64,000 bases of DNA, taken from NCBI GenBank assembly GCA_022605405.1, contig JABYQQ010000030.1, forward strand, positions 186,001 to 250,000, given 5' to 3'. The stretch comes from Earliella scabrosa. Lineage: Eukaryota; Basidiomycota; Agaricomycetes; Polyporales; Polyporaceae. The translations under genes were made by a program, and so were the position numbers. The notes under the pieces are model-generated. The model was given only the letters and a program-made list of their open reading frames with translations, was not told the DNA's origin and ran no database searches. Numbering within the stretch: position 1 is the first letter of the stretch; each line of letters begins with the position of its first letter. Positions 11,090 through 23,757 of this stretch are shown one piece after another.

Positions 11090-14000
11090 ATGGCCCCGAA
11101 GAACAAGGGAAAGAAGGGAAAGAAGCAGGACGACGACGACTTCTGGTCTGTCCCCAGTCCCTACTCACGCGCACCGCTTTGCGACTCACATCCGGTCTGC
11201 TGCTCGAATCTAGGGAGAACGCTGGCACCTCTATTGCCGGCAACAACTTGGATGCCCCCGCCGATGCGGCGGACGATGTGGATCAGGATTTTGCACCGAA
11301 GGGGAAGGCCAAGGCCGGCTTTTCTGCCTTTGCCGCACTTGGGATCGAGGAGAGCCCCGTGAACGATGAGGAGGAGGAAGACTTTGGTGGCTTGATGGTA
11401 AGTGCATCTCTTTGCGCTCTGATGCTCACTCTTTGCTTGAGGGGTGGGCCGGGACAATACATTCACTCGAGTTGCTGTAGTCCGCTATCAAGGCGTCCTC
11501 CCAAAAGCCGAAGAAGGACAAGAAAAAGGACAAGAAGGGCGGGTCACGGCAAGATAGCGTTGCACCAGATGATGATGGAGAGGTTGCGGCAGCACCTTCA
11601 CCAGCCGCAGACAAGGGAGAGGATGAGGACGAGGGCGCCGAGGACGCAGGTCCCAAGATACTATCAAAGAAGGAGAAGGAGAAGCTCAAGAAGGAGCGAG
11701 AAAAGGTATACATATTACTAGCTATCCTCTTGTGTGCGCTAAATGCCGGTGGTATAGGCGAAGAAAAAGGCACAAGCTGCCGCGAAGAAAGCGGCGCAAG
11801 GGGAAGAAGAGCCTGCCCCCGCTGCTGCTGCACCCGCCCCCGCACCTTCAGAACCTGCACCCGCGCCAGCGGCGGTGCAGGGCGATGACGACGGCGAGGG
11901 CGAAGGTGCGGGCGGAGGTGAAGGAGGAGACGCGAAGAAGAAGAAGAAAAAGAAGAAGGCCAAGAAGGACGAGGAGCCTGCTCCCGCTCCTGCGGCGGGC
12001 AAGAAGAAGGGCGCGGCGGGTATCAGCGCACTGAAGGCGATGATGGAGGAGAAGAAGCGGCTTGAGGAGGAAGCGAGGAGAAGGGAAGAAGAGGAGCGTA
12101 AGCGGATCGAGGAGGAGGAGAGAAGGGCAGAGGAGGAAGCCCGTCGGAAGGAGGAGGAGAAGCAGCGTAAAAAGGAGAAGGAGAAGGTGCGTTTCTCTTC
12201 TTGATCTACGTTCAGTCTCTACAGATTGTCTCTTAACCACATCTACCCGCAGGCGAAGCGGGAGCTGGCGAAGAAGGAGGGTCGCCTACTCACGAAGAAG
12301 CAGAAGGAGGAGCAGAGGGCGGCTGAACTCAGGAGACAGGCCCTCCTTGCGTCAGGTGTGCAGATCGAGGGCCTGCAGCAGCAAAGCTCTGGCGCACCTG
12401 CACCGAAGAAAGTCGTGTACGACAACCGCAAGAAGAAGAAGGGTCCTGCGAGCGCTGCTGGCTCCAGCCATCCGGGCACGCGCGACCATTCTCCTGTACG
12501 GGAGGAGAAGGCCGCTGCACCCGCACCCGAACCCACACCCGCGCCCGCCACTCCTGAGCCGCCATCTGAACCTGCTAAGGACGACTGGGAGGCGAGCAGC
12601 GACGAGGACGCGGAGAAGAAGGCTGAGGGTGTCAAGGATTCGTGGGATCAAAGCAGCGACGACGAGGAAGAGACCGCATCTGCACCTAAAGCTGCTGCTG
12701 GTGCGAAGGCGAATGGTACTGCGAAACCCCCGGCGAAGGCAGCCGCCAAGAAGGATACCCCTGCAAAGACCGAGTCTCCCAAACCTTCAATACCTCCGAC
12801 CAAGGCTGCCGGCGCACCCGCCAAGCCGTCCAATGGAGGTGCCAAAGCTCAGAAGAAGGAAGAGTCGTCATCCGAGGAGGAGTCTTCAGACGAAGATTCG
12901 GACGACGACTCATCTGACGAGGACAGCTCGGACGAGTCGGACGATGGTATGACTCAGGCTCAGCGTATGGCTGCACAGAGGAAGGCCGAGGCGGCGGCGA
13001 GGCGGCAAAAGGCACACGAGGAGGCTATGGCTGCGAGGAATAAGGATGACCTCCGCAGTCCGATTTGCTGTATTCTTGGGCATGTCGATACTGGTAAGAC
13101 GAAACTCCTGGACAAGGTGAGTTTCGATCGGACACGTAGATATCGGGGAGAAACAGAAACTCATGGTATGCCGTAGATTCGTCAAACGAACGTGCAAGAG
13201 GGCGAAGCTGGGGGTATCACGCAGCAAATTGGTGCTACGTACTTCCCGGTCGATGCCATCAAGACGAAGACCGCTGTCATGAACAGAGACGGCAAGCAGG
13301 AGTACAAGATCCCGGGTCTGCTGATCATCGATACTCCCGGACACGAGTCGTTCACGAACTTGCGTTCGCGCGGAAGCTCGCTCTGTAACATCGCCATCCT
13401 CGTGGTGGATATCATGGTATTGTACCCATCCGCATGGCTTGCGCGTATTGTATTAATTCACATCCCCACAGCACGGTCTTGAGCCCCAGACGTTGGAATC
13501 GTTGCGCCTGCTTCGGGATCGCAAGACACCATTCATCGTCGCTCTCAACAAGATCGACCGTATCTATGGCTGGGAGCCGATTCCCGACAACGACTTCCGC
13601 AGTTCGCTCGAGAAGCAGTCGCGTGCTGTCCAGCGCCAGTTCGAGGACATGTCCAAGAAGATCATCGTTGCGTTCGCCGAGCAGGGACTGAACGCGGTGC
13701 TCTATTACGAGAACAAGAGTTTCGCGCGCAACGTGTCGATCGTGCCGACGTCGGCCGTTACGGGCGAGGGTGTGCCGGACATGATCATGCTCCTCGTCAA
13801 CCTCACGCAGCAGCGCATGAGCGACCGGCTGATGTACCTCTCGGAGCTAGAGTGCACGGTGCTGGAGGTGAAGGTCATCGAAGGTCTTGGCACGACGATC
13901 GATGTCGTCCTGTCGAACGGCATCTTGCGCGAGGGCGACAAGATTGTCGTTTGCGGTCTCAATGGGCCTATCATCACACAAGTGCGTGCGCTGCTGACTC

Positions 14001-15340
14001 CTCAGCCTTTGCGCGAGCTGCGTATCAAGGTATGAATTCCGCTGCTTTGGGTTGTCGGCTGTTCACTGATGCTGTTCACCCTGCCAGTCTGCCTATGTAC
14101 ATCACAAGGAGGTGAAAGCAGCACTCGGTGTCAAGATTGTCGCGCCCGACCTCGAGAAGGCGATCGCTGGTTCACGTCTGCTCGTTTGCGGACCGGACGA
14201 CGATGAGGACGACCTGATGGACGAAGTCATGTCCGACCTGACAACGCTGTTGAACTCGATCGACAAGTCTGGAAGGGGCGTTTGCGTACAGGCGAGCACG
14301 CTTGGGTCGCTCGAGGCGCTACTGGACTTCTTGAAGTCCAGCAAGATCCCCGTGTCGGGCATCAATATTGGGCCTGTGCACAAGAAGGACGTCATGCGCG
14401 CCGCAACGATGCTGGAGAAAGCGAAGGAGCTGGCATGCATCCTCTGCTTTGATGTCACGGTCGACAAGGATGCGGAGCGGTTGGCGGAGGAAATGGGTAT
14501 CCGGCTATTCAAGGGTGAGTTTGCGTTTGCGAGGGGGTCGTGTGACAGAGAAGGAAGTACTGATTGGCTCCTGTGGCGCGTAGCGGACATCATCTACCAC
14601 CTGTTCGACGCGTTCACGGCGTACAACAACGAGATCATGGAGGCGAAGAGGCGGGATGCGGCGCCTCAGGCGGTATGGCCGTGCCGACTGAAGATCATTG
14701 CCTGCTTTGCGAAGCGGGATCCTATCATCCTTGGTGTGGACATCCTCGACGGTACTCTGCGTGTTGGGACGCCTCTCTGTGTGGTGAAGGTCGACCCGGA
14801 GACGGGAAGGAAGGAAATCATCGACCTCGGGAAGATGTGCGTCTCCAGGTTTTCAGTCCGATCTCGTGATTTCTCTCGCTCACTGACCCGATTCGGACAG
14901 CACATCGCTCGAGATTAACCACAAGTCTTACGATGTGCGTGTCATTCTTTTAGTGCTCTGGGGAGATGATATTGACGCCGACGCGATGTCGTGTCACAGA
15001 TTGTCAAGAAGTCGCAAGCGGGTGGTGGTGTCGCGGTGAAGATCGAACATGCGGTGTACCAGTCTGCGAAGATGTTTGGGCGGCACTTTGACGAGAAGGA
15101 CGAGCTGTACTCGCACATCACGCGCCAGAGCATCGACGTGCTGAAGGTAAGCATAGCATGACGTGCCAGAGCTGGTTGGATTTGCGAGGCTGACGGACAG
15201 GGGACAGTCTTCATTCAAGACGGACGTGACGAACGAGGAGTGGCTACTGATCAAGGCGCTGAAACCTGTGAGTGGCTTGTGGTGCGAGTGAGTCTCGGGG
15301 TGTGCCTGACATGTTTTTGTAGCGACTGAACGTCCAGTGA
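11090..15340 (+). CDS. FUN12: Eukaryotic translation initiation factor eIF5B
   Basis: GTPase that joins the 60S subunit to the 48S complex after start codon recognition (IF2 homologue). Thirteen exons: 11090-11145, 11214-11397, 11481-11705, 11758-12186, 12253-13116, 13177-13416, 13472-14029, 14088-14514, 14584-14836, 14901-14934, 15000-15146, 15208-15267, 15323-15340. All phases agree and give 1164 residues, between yeast (about 1000) and human (about 1220). The first 560 residues are a Lys/Glu/Ala-rich charged region with poly-Lys and coiled-coil-like runs. The G domain follows with G1 GHVDTGKT (574-581), G3 DTPGH (638-642) and G4 NKID (692-695). Domains II-IV end in [16 protein letters not shown]. 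The last coding exon is only 18 nt. Confidence 0.97.
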
Positions 15341-15765
15341 TCGGAGCGCGGGGAGTCGGAGGCTTGTACGAAAAAGGAGTCGGCTTGTATTGCTGTTGTT
15401 GTTGTAGCACGACGTGTGTATTGGTATGCGATCTTGCACTGTATCTGCCGCGAGTGTGCCACTGCCTCTGCGTGGCCGATGGAACGAGAAATGGAAGGGA
15501 GAGGACGGAGGAGAGGTCGTCCGATCCCTCGAGCGCACGGGCGCTGTCCGTGCGCGGACCAATCAGCGTGCGCGGCTGAGGCGGGGGTGGTACGAGCCAA
15601 CGTTTTGATGAAAATAATAGCCGGACCTCGTCTCATCCTCGTTCCCTCTATATATTCCTCCATAGCACTTCCATCTCAACACCGCGCTCCTCTCCTCCTT
15701 CTTCCTCCTCCTCCGACAACACAAAACCCGCCCGACGCTCCCGCCCGACGCCCGACGCATCCACC
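15341..15765 (+). promoter_or_regulatory. Upstream region of HMG-CoA synthase
   Basis: This spacer follows eIF5B. A CCAAT box lies at 15559-15563 (GGACCAATCAG), a TATA-like TATATATT at about 15649-15656, and a CT-rich leader at about 15680-15715 before the start codon. The GGGGGTGGTAC at about 15585 only partly resembles an inverted sterol regulatory element and is not claimed as one. Confidence 0.6.
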
Positions 15766-17567
15766 ATGACCGTCTCGCTCAACGCCTCCACCAGCCAGGA
15801 GATCCAGGCGCCCCCGCGTCCAAAGGACGTCGGCATCCTCGCCCTCGAGATGTACTTCCCCCAGCGTGTGCGTGTCTGACGCGTGCAACGTTCGCCTATT
15901 CGTACTCAAAGTTGACTTCGCGCACAGTGCATTTCTGAGGAGGAGCTCGAGGTCTTCGACAACGTCCCCAAGGGCAAGTACACCATCGGTCTTGGCCAGA
16001 AGTTCATGGCCTGCTGCGACGACCGCGAGGACATCAACTCCTTCGCGCTCACCGGTGCGTCCTGTTCTCCTGCTTCGCGATTTGCGACCGGCCCTCATCC
16101 ACCCTCCTCCGCAAGCTGTGACGAGCCTCATCGAAAAGTACAACATCGACCCCAAGTCCATTGGCCGCATCGACGTTGGCACGGAGACTATCATCGACAA
16201 GTCGAAATCGACCAAGACCCACCTCATGGACTACTTCGCCGAGGCCGGCAACACTGACATTGAGGGCGTCGACTCCAAGAACGCTTGCTATGGTTCCACC
16301 GCTGCGCTCTTCAACGCGGTCAACTGGATCGAGTCCGCCTCTTGGGACGGCCGCAACGCGATCGTCGTTGGCGGCGACATTGCCATTTACGCTGAGGGCA
16401 GCGGCCGTCCCACTGGTGGTGCGGGCGCCGTCGCCATGCTCATTGGTCCCAATGCACCTCTTGCTGTCGAACGTGAGTACTTGTGCTGCCCCTCTTATCC
16501 GTTGTCGCCGTGTCGCGCGATGAGTGGTAGAGCGCATCAAGCAGAAGCACGGAGAAATCGCGCTTCGCGACTTCTATATCTTAGCGAACACGTTCCCCTC
16601 CTGCGTTCCCGATTTTCCAAATCCGCGGCCTCGTTCCCATCTCCGATTCGCGAGGACCTTAACTGATGCCGTAATATTTTAGCCGTGCACGGTTCGCACA
16701 TGGCCAACACGTACGATTTCTACAAGCCCAAGCTCGACTCCGAGTACCCTGAGGTCGACGGGCCCGTCTCCATCACTGCCTATATCTCCGCCATCGACGC
16801 CTCCTACAAGGCCTTCCGCACCAAGCACACCAAGGCAAAGAAGGCGCAGAACATCCCTGGCCCTGCCTTCTCGCTTGAAGATGTCGACTACCCCGTCTTC
16901 CACTCGCCCTACGGCAAGATGGTCCAGAAGGCGCACGCACGTCTAGTCTACAACGACTTCCTCGCCAACCCCGATGCTCCCAAGTACGCGAACGTCCCTG
17001 ACCGTGAGACCTGGCTCTCGCAGCCCTACAAGGCTTCGCTCACGGACAAGAACCTCGAGAAGACGTTCATGGGCGTCGCCAAGGCCGAGTTCGAGAGCAC
17101 CGTCGAGAAGGGCATGAAGTGCGCGCGCCGGTGCGGGAACATGTACACTGCCTCCCTCTACGGTGGTCTTGCGTCCCTCCTCGCGAGCGTCGAGCCCTCA
17201 GAGCTCCGCGGCAAGCGCATTAGCATGTTCGCGTTCGGCTCCGGTCTTGCCTCCTCGTTCTTCACCATCAAGGTCAAGGGCGACACCACTGAGATCCAGC
17301 AGAAGCTTGACCTCGTGAAGCGGTTGGAGAGCATGAAGGTTGTTCCATGCCAGGAGTACGTTGACTCGCTCACGGTAAGCCTTTCGTCGCTATATACCCG
17401 CTGTTTTCGTGATGCTCATCGCTGTGCTCTAGCTCCGTCACAAGAACCATAACGCGGTGTCGTACGTGCCCGAAGGCTCGCTCGACAACATCTGGCCGGG
17501 TGGCTGGTACCTGGAGAGCATCGACAGCAAGTACCGCCGCAAGTACGCTCGCATCCCGTCGGCGTAG
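15766..17567 (+). CDS. ERG13: Hydroxymethylglutaryl-CoA synthase
   Basis: Condenses acetyl-CoA with acetoacetyl-CoA to HMG-CoA at the start of the mevalonate/ergosterol pathway. Five exons (15766-15867, 15928-16054, 16116-16472, 16683-17374, 17433-17567) join in frame to 470 residues, the usual length for the cytosolic fungal enzyme. The start region [18 protein letters not shown] and the [11 protein letters not shown] segment are typical. The catalytic cysteine is in [12 protein letters not shown] (C134). [20 protein letters not shown] and the downstream [18 protein letters not shown] are family blocks. No N-terminal targeting sequence is seen. Intron 3 is 210 nt, unusually long here; the other three are 58-61 nt. 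Confidence 0.97.
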
Positions 17568-18245
17568 TGTCTGCATCATTGCGTTCGTCCGTCGTCGCCG
17601 CTCTCCTACCTTCGCATTTGCAATCATCTCGCACACATATACACCTAATCGTACACGCTGCATACCATTACTTGAACACCATAGGGACATAGTCGCCACT
17701 GACTGGCGATGGATGGGCTATTGTAGCAGGGGTCAAGCTCACCCATTACTTAGAGTTCGCGCGCATGTATGATTATTCTCGCAATGTTACTTCTAGACAA
17801 GTTACGGAAGGTTATTCGTGCGACTGTGGTGTGATATGGTCTCTCCTAGACATGCTTGAAGTTACGGTCTGTGAGGGGTTGCTGACATGGCACGCAGTAT
17901 TTCGCGGGGGGGGGGAGTCCAGGGTAAGTCTGCCGCTGAACACAGGTTGCACAGACGAGAATCAGTCGCATCCTGTACTCCCAGTGGGATGCTATCGAAT
18001 CCAGATCACATCACAAATGTACAAGCGCAAGGGCGGGCGGCAGGTGGAACACTGGTGAGGCTTCATTGAGATTGAAACTGCTGACGAGAAGAAGGGAGAT
18101 TAAGTACTACATGTCTACAGTAGACTTTTATAACACGTACATAACAGGAGAGCACGCCGATACCATCACAACAAGAACTTACACGAGCTAGAGGAACAAG
18201 AAACAGAACAACAAGATAGAACGAGAAACCAAGAGGAACGAAACA
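17568..18245. other. Intergenic, 678 bp, no gene seen
   Basis: This is the space between the convergent HMG-CoA synthase and the following minus-strand gene. A homopolymer run of G lies at about 17907-17917. A short open frame at 17765-18058 shows no family and is probably chance. Confidence 0.5.
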
Positions 18246-19098
18246 TTACTCAAACACGATGGCAACGTCTGGGCCTTTTGTGTCTAGCCAGTCCTTCCAC
18301 ATCTTGGCGTAGCGCGGCGTCCACGGCGTCCTCCTGCGATTGCGGACCTCTTCGTCGCTTAAAAGCCGCGAGATTCGCAGGATTTCTCTCCGGTCGCGAC
18401 TGCTATAGTACTTGATCTGCTCCTGGGCCTCTTTCGTCGTCGGGTGCATCTGTCGAGTGGGCCATGAACTAACGCACGGAGAGAACGGCGGATTGATATT
18501 GAGACATACCGGTCCGGGGAAGACCATCCGATGCCACTTGCAGAATGCCTTCGGTGACACGTACACCTCCTTCGCCTCTGCATCTTCGTCGTCGTCCTCC
18601 CTGTACGTCGGCAGTAGCCTCGGCGTATAGTACCTCACCAAGGGCAGGCCATCCTCGAGTTGATCACGCACCGCACCCGCGTCTGAGGCCCTCAACGACT
18701 GTCGCATCCTCTCGCTCGCCCTCCAGTACGCATCCTCCTCCTCCTGGCTGGGGTAGCGCGCGTAACGCGATGGGTCGAGGCCGAGCCCTAGCCCGCCAAC
18801 GCGGAAACCACCGCGGGTGCGAACGCATTCGCGGGCGTAGTCATGCACACGGCGGAAGAACACGCAGACGCGGGTGATGAGCCCTGCGTCGGTGGCGCAA
18901 TACTTGATGATGAACATCCCGCCGGGGAAGGCCAGGGGCCAGGCAAGGAGCCAGGCCTTGATGATGGCGTGGTAGAGAGCATGCAGGGTCTGCGCGAGGG
19001 ACTTGGACTGTATACGCAGCTAGACTTTTTAGACACGGCGACAAACTCACGATTGCGACCTTGGAGTGGTCGAGTTTGAGTGGCAGGTCGAGCTGCAT
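18246..19098 (-). CDS. Unknown conserved-looking protein
   Basis: Three exons, 19098-19051, 19007-18510 and 18449-18246, give 249 residues. The start chosen is MQLDLPLKLDH; an in-frame ATG 102 nt upstream is possible. The N-terminal third has a hydrophobic segment around ALYHAIIKAWLLAWPLAFPG followed by GMFIIKYCATDAGLI, which may be one membrane helix. The rest is basic and acidic, with VRYYTPRLLPTYRED, EVYVSPKAFCKWHRMVFPGP and a C-terminal YAKMWKDWLDTKGPDVAIVFE. The second intron (60 nt, GTATGT...ACAG) is a multiple of three without a stop, so an intron-retained form would add 20 residues. No family was recognised. Confidence 0.75.
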
Positions 19099-19514
19099 GA
19101 AGGGCAACGAAGTGCTTTTGAGGTGTGAATGAGGTGGCAGGTAGGCGATGTCTAATGTGTGAAGAGAGGAACAAAGGAGAGAGGAGAGCTCGTGTGCCAC
19201 CGAGGTGTTGCTGCACTCGGTTGAGCTCGCACCGTCATCTCCGCTTCGGACCAGGCTCCGACTTGTTCCATGGGCCGCAGAAACGAGGCTTTAGTGAGGC
19301 TTCTCGGATGCGGTGAGATCAAATGAAAAGAACGCGGCGAAAGAGGCGAGAGGATCTGCGTAAGTGCGGACTAAGATGGGGGAACGTACAGTAACTGGCG
19401 AGCGCGTACGCGACTCGCTAGGTCGCTTCGTACGTCATGCGAGCTCAGGACAAGACGACAAACCACCCGCCATGATGGGAGTGTCCGGCTGATGAGGAGG
19501 ATTCTGGGAGGATG

Positions 19515-20176
19515 TCACTTATTGCGCTCGAGTACGATCTCCATATCTGTAGTACTGGAGTCTGGACCGGCCCGAGACGAGGTGAGGACCTCCCCGCCGG
19601 CGGCCAAGGAATCGATGAGCATAGCTAAACGCGAGGTGGTCATGTTGGGCTCCTGGAACATGTTCAGAGGCGAAGGCGTGGAGGGCAAGCAATGGAACTC
19701 ACTTTGCGGATCTCCTCGAGGTCGTCCTTGAAGGCATCAGCCACAGACGCCATCCAGAACTTTTTGAACCGCTCCTTCAACACCCTCTCCTCTTCATGCG
19801 GGTCCGACGAGGACAAGAACTGTGGGACAGCAGTCGGTGGTGGTGTGGGCGAAAGTGTGCGTCGCGGAGGCTTGCGAGATGCTGCTTCCGACGCAGGTTG
19901 GGGTGCAGGTTTCTTGGGATCTGCCCCGCTGTCCGAGTCAGAGTCTGGGTCGGAAGAAGACGAGGAGGAGGAGGAGTCTTCGCTAGATTGTGGTGTGGGT
20001 TGAGACTTGTTCGCGGGTGCTTTTACAGGAACGCGAACGACGGCTTGGTTGGGAGACTCGGAGTCGGATGAGGAGTCATCTGAGGAAGACGACTCGGAGG
20101 AGGAGGACACGGCGCGCCGCTTGCGCTTCCTTGTGCGTTTCCTGGCGGCCGGCGGCTTGGCTGGCGGGGGTGCCAT
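19515..20176 (-). CDS. RSA3: Ribosome assembly protein 3 (Rsa3)
   Basis: Nucleolar factor of the early pre-60S Npa1/Urb1 complex. Exons 20176-19703 and 19652-19515 give 203 residues. The first 105 residues are low complexity: a basic start (RKRTRKRKRR), then Ser/Asp tracts and Pro. The conserved Rsa3 domain is C-terminal: VLKERFKKFWMASVADAFKD, DLEEIRK, then across the intron EPNMTTSRLAMLIDSLAAG. The intron lies within the conserved block, which supports the join. It shares a 170-bp divergent promoter with ADE2. Its biochemical partner Urb1 is encoded 8.5 kb downstream in this window. Confidence 0.9.
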
Positions 20177-20346
20177 CGTTTAGAGAGACCGGGCAGCGAG
20201 GTGTGGGCAACGTCGTGAACGGCGAGGAGGATGCATTCGACGGCGCCCAGCCCACCGCCGGCGTCTGCGAAATTGTCTGTGCGCGCTTGCTCTCTCAGAC
20301 TCTCGTCCGCGAACATCACGCTCGCTTCGCCTGAACTCGCGCAGAG

Positions 20347-22315
20347 ATGGACAAGGTCGTCGGGATCTTAGGTCGAGTGCGTCTACCGGGCTGTGCGAGT
20401 GAACGAAGCGCGACTAACACCAACCTCGTCCTCTAGGTCTTCCATCTTCGCCGTGATCTCACCATGTTCATGCCTCTCCTCCAGGCGGCGGCCAGCTTGG
20501 TCGCATGCTCGCGGCATCCGCCTCTCTCCTCAACATCGACGTCGTCGTCCTTGACGTTGGAGACACCGCGCCCGCAAAGCAAGTCGTCGCACCCCGCGCC
20601 TCACGTCTTTCGCACATCGATGGCTCCTTTGCCGACCCTGACAAGATACGCGAGCTCTCTTCGCGGGTGGATGTCCTGACCGTGGAGATCGAGCATGTGC
20701 AAGTCGGCGTTCTCGAGGAAATTGAGACCAAGGTTCCGCTCGGTGTACACCCCAGCCCATTCACAATCAGGACCATCCAGGACAAGTTCGTGCAAAAGCA
20801 GCATCTCCGTGCCTCTGGCTGTCCGGTCTCCGACTTCCTCCCGGTCGAGTCCACGGTCGAGTCTATCGGTGCAGCCGCTGAGAAATTGGGTCTGCCACTC
20901 ATGCTCAAGAGCCGCACGCTTGCATACGACGGGCGAGGCAATTTCGTCATTCGCGACCTTGCACAAGCGCAAGAGGCGATCTCAGCTCTCGATAACCGAC
21001 CGCTCTATGCAGAGAAATGGGTCCCGTTCGTCAAGGAAATCGCCGTCATGGTCGTCCGTTCTCGGTCTGGAGAAGTCGTTTCGTATCCCGTGGTGGAAAC
21101 AGTGCACAAAGAGAATATCTGCCACCTCGTGTTCGCGCCTTTCCGTACGCGCGACCCCTCGGCTGCATCTCGCGCTCGCGCTGTTGCGGAGAACGCGGTC
21201 AAGACTCTCCAGGGTGCTGGCGTCTTTGGTGTAGAAATGTTTTTGATGGCAGACGGTACAGTCCGCGTCTTGATCTTCGTATACTACCATCACTCACCCC
21301 CTCCTCAGGCTCCGTCTATCTAAACGAGATTGCCCCAAGACCGCATAACTCGGGCCATTATACGATCGAGGCATGCGAGACATCACAGTATGAAAACCAC
21401 CTTCGTGCCATCTTGTCTCTTCCACTTGGCTCGACCGCGATGAAGGTGCCCTCCGCATGTATGCTAAACATCCTCGGTGCCTCCTCGTCCCTGTCGGAGA
21501 TCACCTCTTTCACGCAGTTCGCTCTCAGAGTCCCTGGCGCGCGCGTGCACCTCTACGGCAAAGCCGAGTGTCGCAAAGGGCGCAAGATGGGGCACGTCAC
21601 AGTCGTTGCCGACTCAGACGCGGAGCTCAGCACCCGCCTCCGACCCCTGCTCGCGCACCTCCCGGGCGGTCATGACCCAGAAGAGCTCGATCTTTATGCG
21701 CCACTCTTTCCGGAACGCGGCTTCTCGCACAAGCAACCGCTTGTTGGCGTGATCATGGGCTCCGACTCGGACCTGCCCGTCATGCTTCCCGCCGCCGATA
21801 TCCTGGACCGCTTCAAAATCCCGTACGAGCTGACGATCGTGTCTGCCCATCGCACTCCCGAGCGTTTGGTCGAGTACGCACGCTCGGCCGCAGCTCGAGG
21901 GTTGCGCGTCGTTATCGCTGGTGCAGGCGGCGCGGCTCATCTTCCTGGCATGGTGGCTGCTATGACGGCTTTGCCGGTGATTGGTGTACCCGTCAAGGGC
22001 AGCTCTTTGGACGGCGTAGACTCGCTGCATAGCATCGTCCAAATGCCTGTAAGAACTAACCTTGTTTCCTGCATTATCGTTTCTGACTTGGTTCGACAAT
22101 AGCGCGGCATTCCCGTTGCGACTGTGGCCATCAATAATGGCACCAACGCTGGTCTTCTTGCAGTTCGAATCCTTTCCGCTGGACAGTCGCATCTCGTTTC
22201 GGCGATGGATGATTACTTGAAAGCACTGGAGAAGGAAGTCCTCGGCAAAGTTGACAGGATTGCAGAAGTAGGGTGGAATGCGTACGAGGTGGAGAAGAAA
22301 GCCAAAACTTCGTAG
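20347..22315 (+). CDS. ADE2: Phosphoribosylaminoimidazole carboxylase (bifunctional Ade2)
   Basis: Catalyses carboxylation of aminoimidazole ribotide in purine synthesis. Exons 20347-20371, 20485-21255, 21309-22048 and 22103-22315 give 582 residues. The first exon encodes only MDKVVGIL plus one base. The N-terminal ATP-grasp (PurK) half has [34 protein letters not shown] and [18 protein letters not shown]. The C-terminal PurE half starts near residue 412 with [22 protein letters not shown] and [14 protein letters not shown]. Both halves are intact, as in fungi in general. The first intron (113 nt) has a weak GTCGAG donor but is required by frame and by the glycine-rich motif. Confidence 0.97.
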
Positions 22316-22646
22316 GATCTACACCTGGTTGAAATCGATATCCTAGCAGTGTTGTCACACGCATGTATTCGTTCATGAACCAGCGTATGTGACTTTGTAG
22401 TAGTACGACTCAGAGAGTTGGAGAGCGCGTTCCGATTGCAGTAACGGTATCGAATCATACAGTTCAAGCTTGAAATAGCTCGTTAGCGTCCCCAATGCAG
22501 ACAGCAATCATATTGTGTCTGGGGTCTGGCCTCGTTCGACGCTCACTTTTCGTACGTATACTGAGCTAGAGTTACATGGTCTAGCCCTACACGGCGTTCA
22601 CTTGCGAGGTTACGAGTTGAGTACATAGACGCGCGCTAGGATTCCA

Positions 22647-23757
22647 ATGTCTACCCACACACTGTCCCTAGCTTTCTCCAGAGCTTTGGCCTCCTTCTCC
22701 GCTCGCCCCCTCGTAGTACGGCATGTCGCATCAAGAAGACCTACTGCATCCTGCTCAGGCGCGTTGCCCATGAGCAGCCGCTCGCATTCACGAAGAACAT
22801 ACTCGACGGATCCGAACCCGACACAGCAGACATCCTCGGGTACGCGGGACAGGACGACCGTCGGAGTGCGTCTCCTTGTGCTGGACTGTCTTTGCCAAGC
22901 GAAGTTGACAACAATTCGTTAGGTCTTCACTCCGCAGGCTGCAGCACTGTTTGTCGTCACCGGAATCGGTCTCTTCTTCTACTTCCGTAGCGAGAAGGAG
23001 AAGCTCCTCGAGCAGCGTCGTACGTCCCTTCCCTCGACTTTGCAATTGTCCCTGATCCTGACAAGGGATCATCGCATTCCTTGCCTTCACCCGAACCGCG
23101 TCGTACAGGCAAAGAACGCGAGGACCAAGTCGTCGGTCGACCGCAAGTCGGCGGACCGTTCTCCCTCACAACCCACACGGGCGAGACATTCACCGAGAAG
23201 GACCTCCTGGGGAAATGGAGCCTCATATACTTTGGTTTCACAAACTGCCCTGACATCTGTCCAGAGGAGCTCGACAAAATGAGCGCAGCGGTCGACAAGC
23301 TCGGTACGTTCTTTCCACCCCTTTCGACCGCTCTTGTCCTCATTGCCCTACTCGCACCTCCTCCGTTCACGCACTCCAACCCCACTCCCTGCCATTCTCA
23401 GACAAAGAACACGGCCCAATTGTCCAGCCCATCTTCATCTCCGTCGACCCTGCTCGGGACAGCGTCCAGCAGGTCGCGCGTTACGTCCGCGAGTTCCACC
23501 CGCGCCTCATTGGCCTCACGGGCTCGTACGCGACGCTCAAGGCAACCTGCAAGGCGTACCGCGTCTACTTCTCAACCCCGCCCGACGCCAAGGCGGATGA
23601 CGACTACCTCGTCGACCACTCCATCTTCTTCTACTTCATGGACCCAAACGGGCAGTTTGTCGACGCGTTTGGCAAGGCCAGCACCGAGGCGGACGTCGTG
23701 GCGCGCGTCAACAAGGAGATCGCGAGGTGGGAGGGCGAGACGGGGCGCAAGGTGTGA
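22647..23757 (+). CDS. SCO1: SCO1-type mitochondrial copper chaperone
   Basis: Inner-membrane thioredoxin-fold protein that delivers copper to the Cu-A site of cytochrome c oxidase subunit 2. Exons 22647-22865, 22923-23019, 23109-23303 and 23402-23757 give 288 residues. The first 70 residues are Arg/Ser-rich, a mitochondrial presequence. A single membrane helix follows ([16 protein letters not shown]), then the copper-binding CPDIC (C152, C156) in [17 protein letters not shown], and the third ligand His in [11 protein letters not shown] (H243). SVDPARD and [10 protein letters not shown] are family motifs. All key ligands are present. It is convergent with NDUFB7. Confidence 0.96.

Noticed and set aside
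11739..12635. Long minus-strand frames opposite eIF5B
   Set aside because: They are antisense shadows of the Lys/Glu/Ala-rich repeats of eIF5B, giving Ser/Ala/Leu runs.
17905..17920. Poly-G run as functional element
   Set aside because: A single homopolymer of about 11 bases in an intergenic space; no partner runs for a quadruplex and liable to sequencing error.
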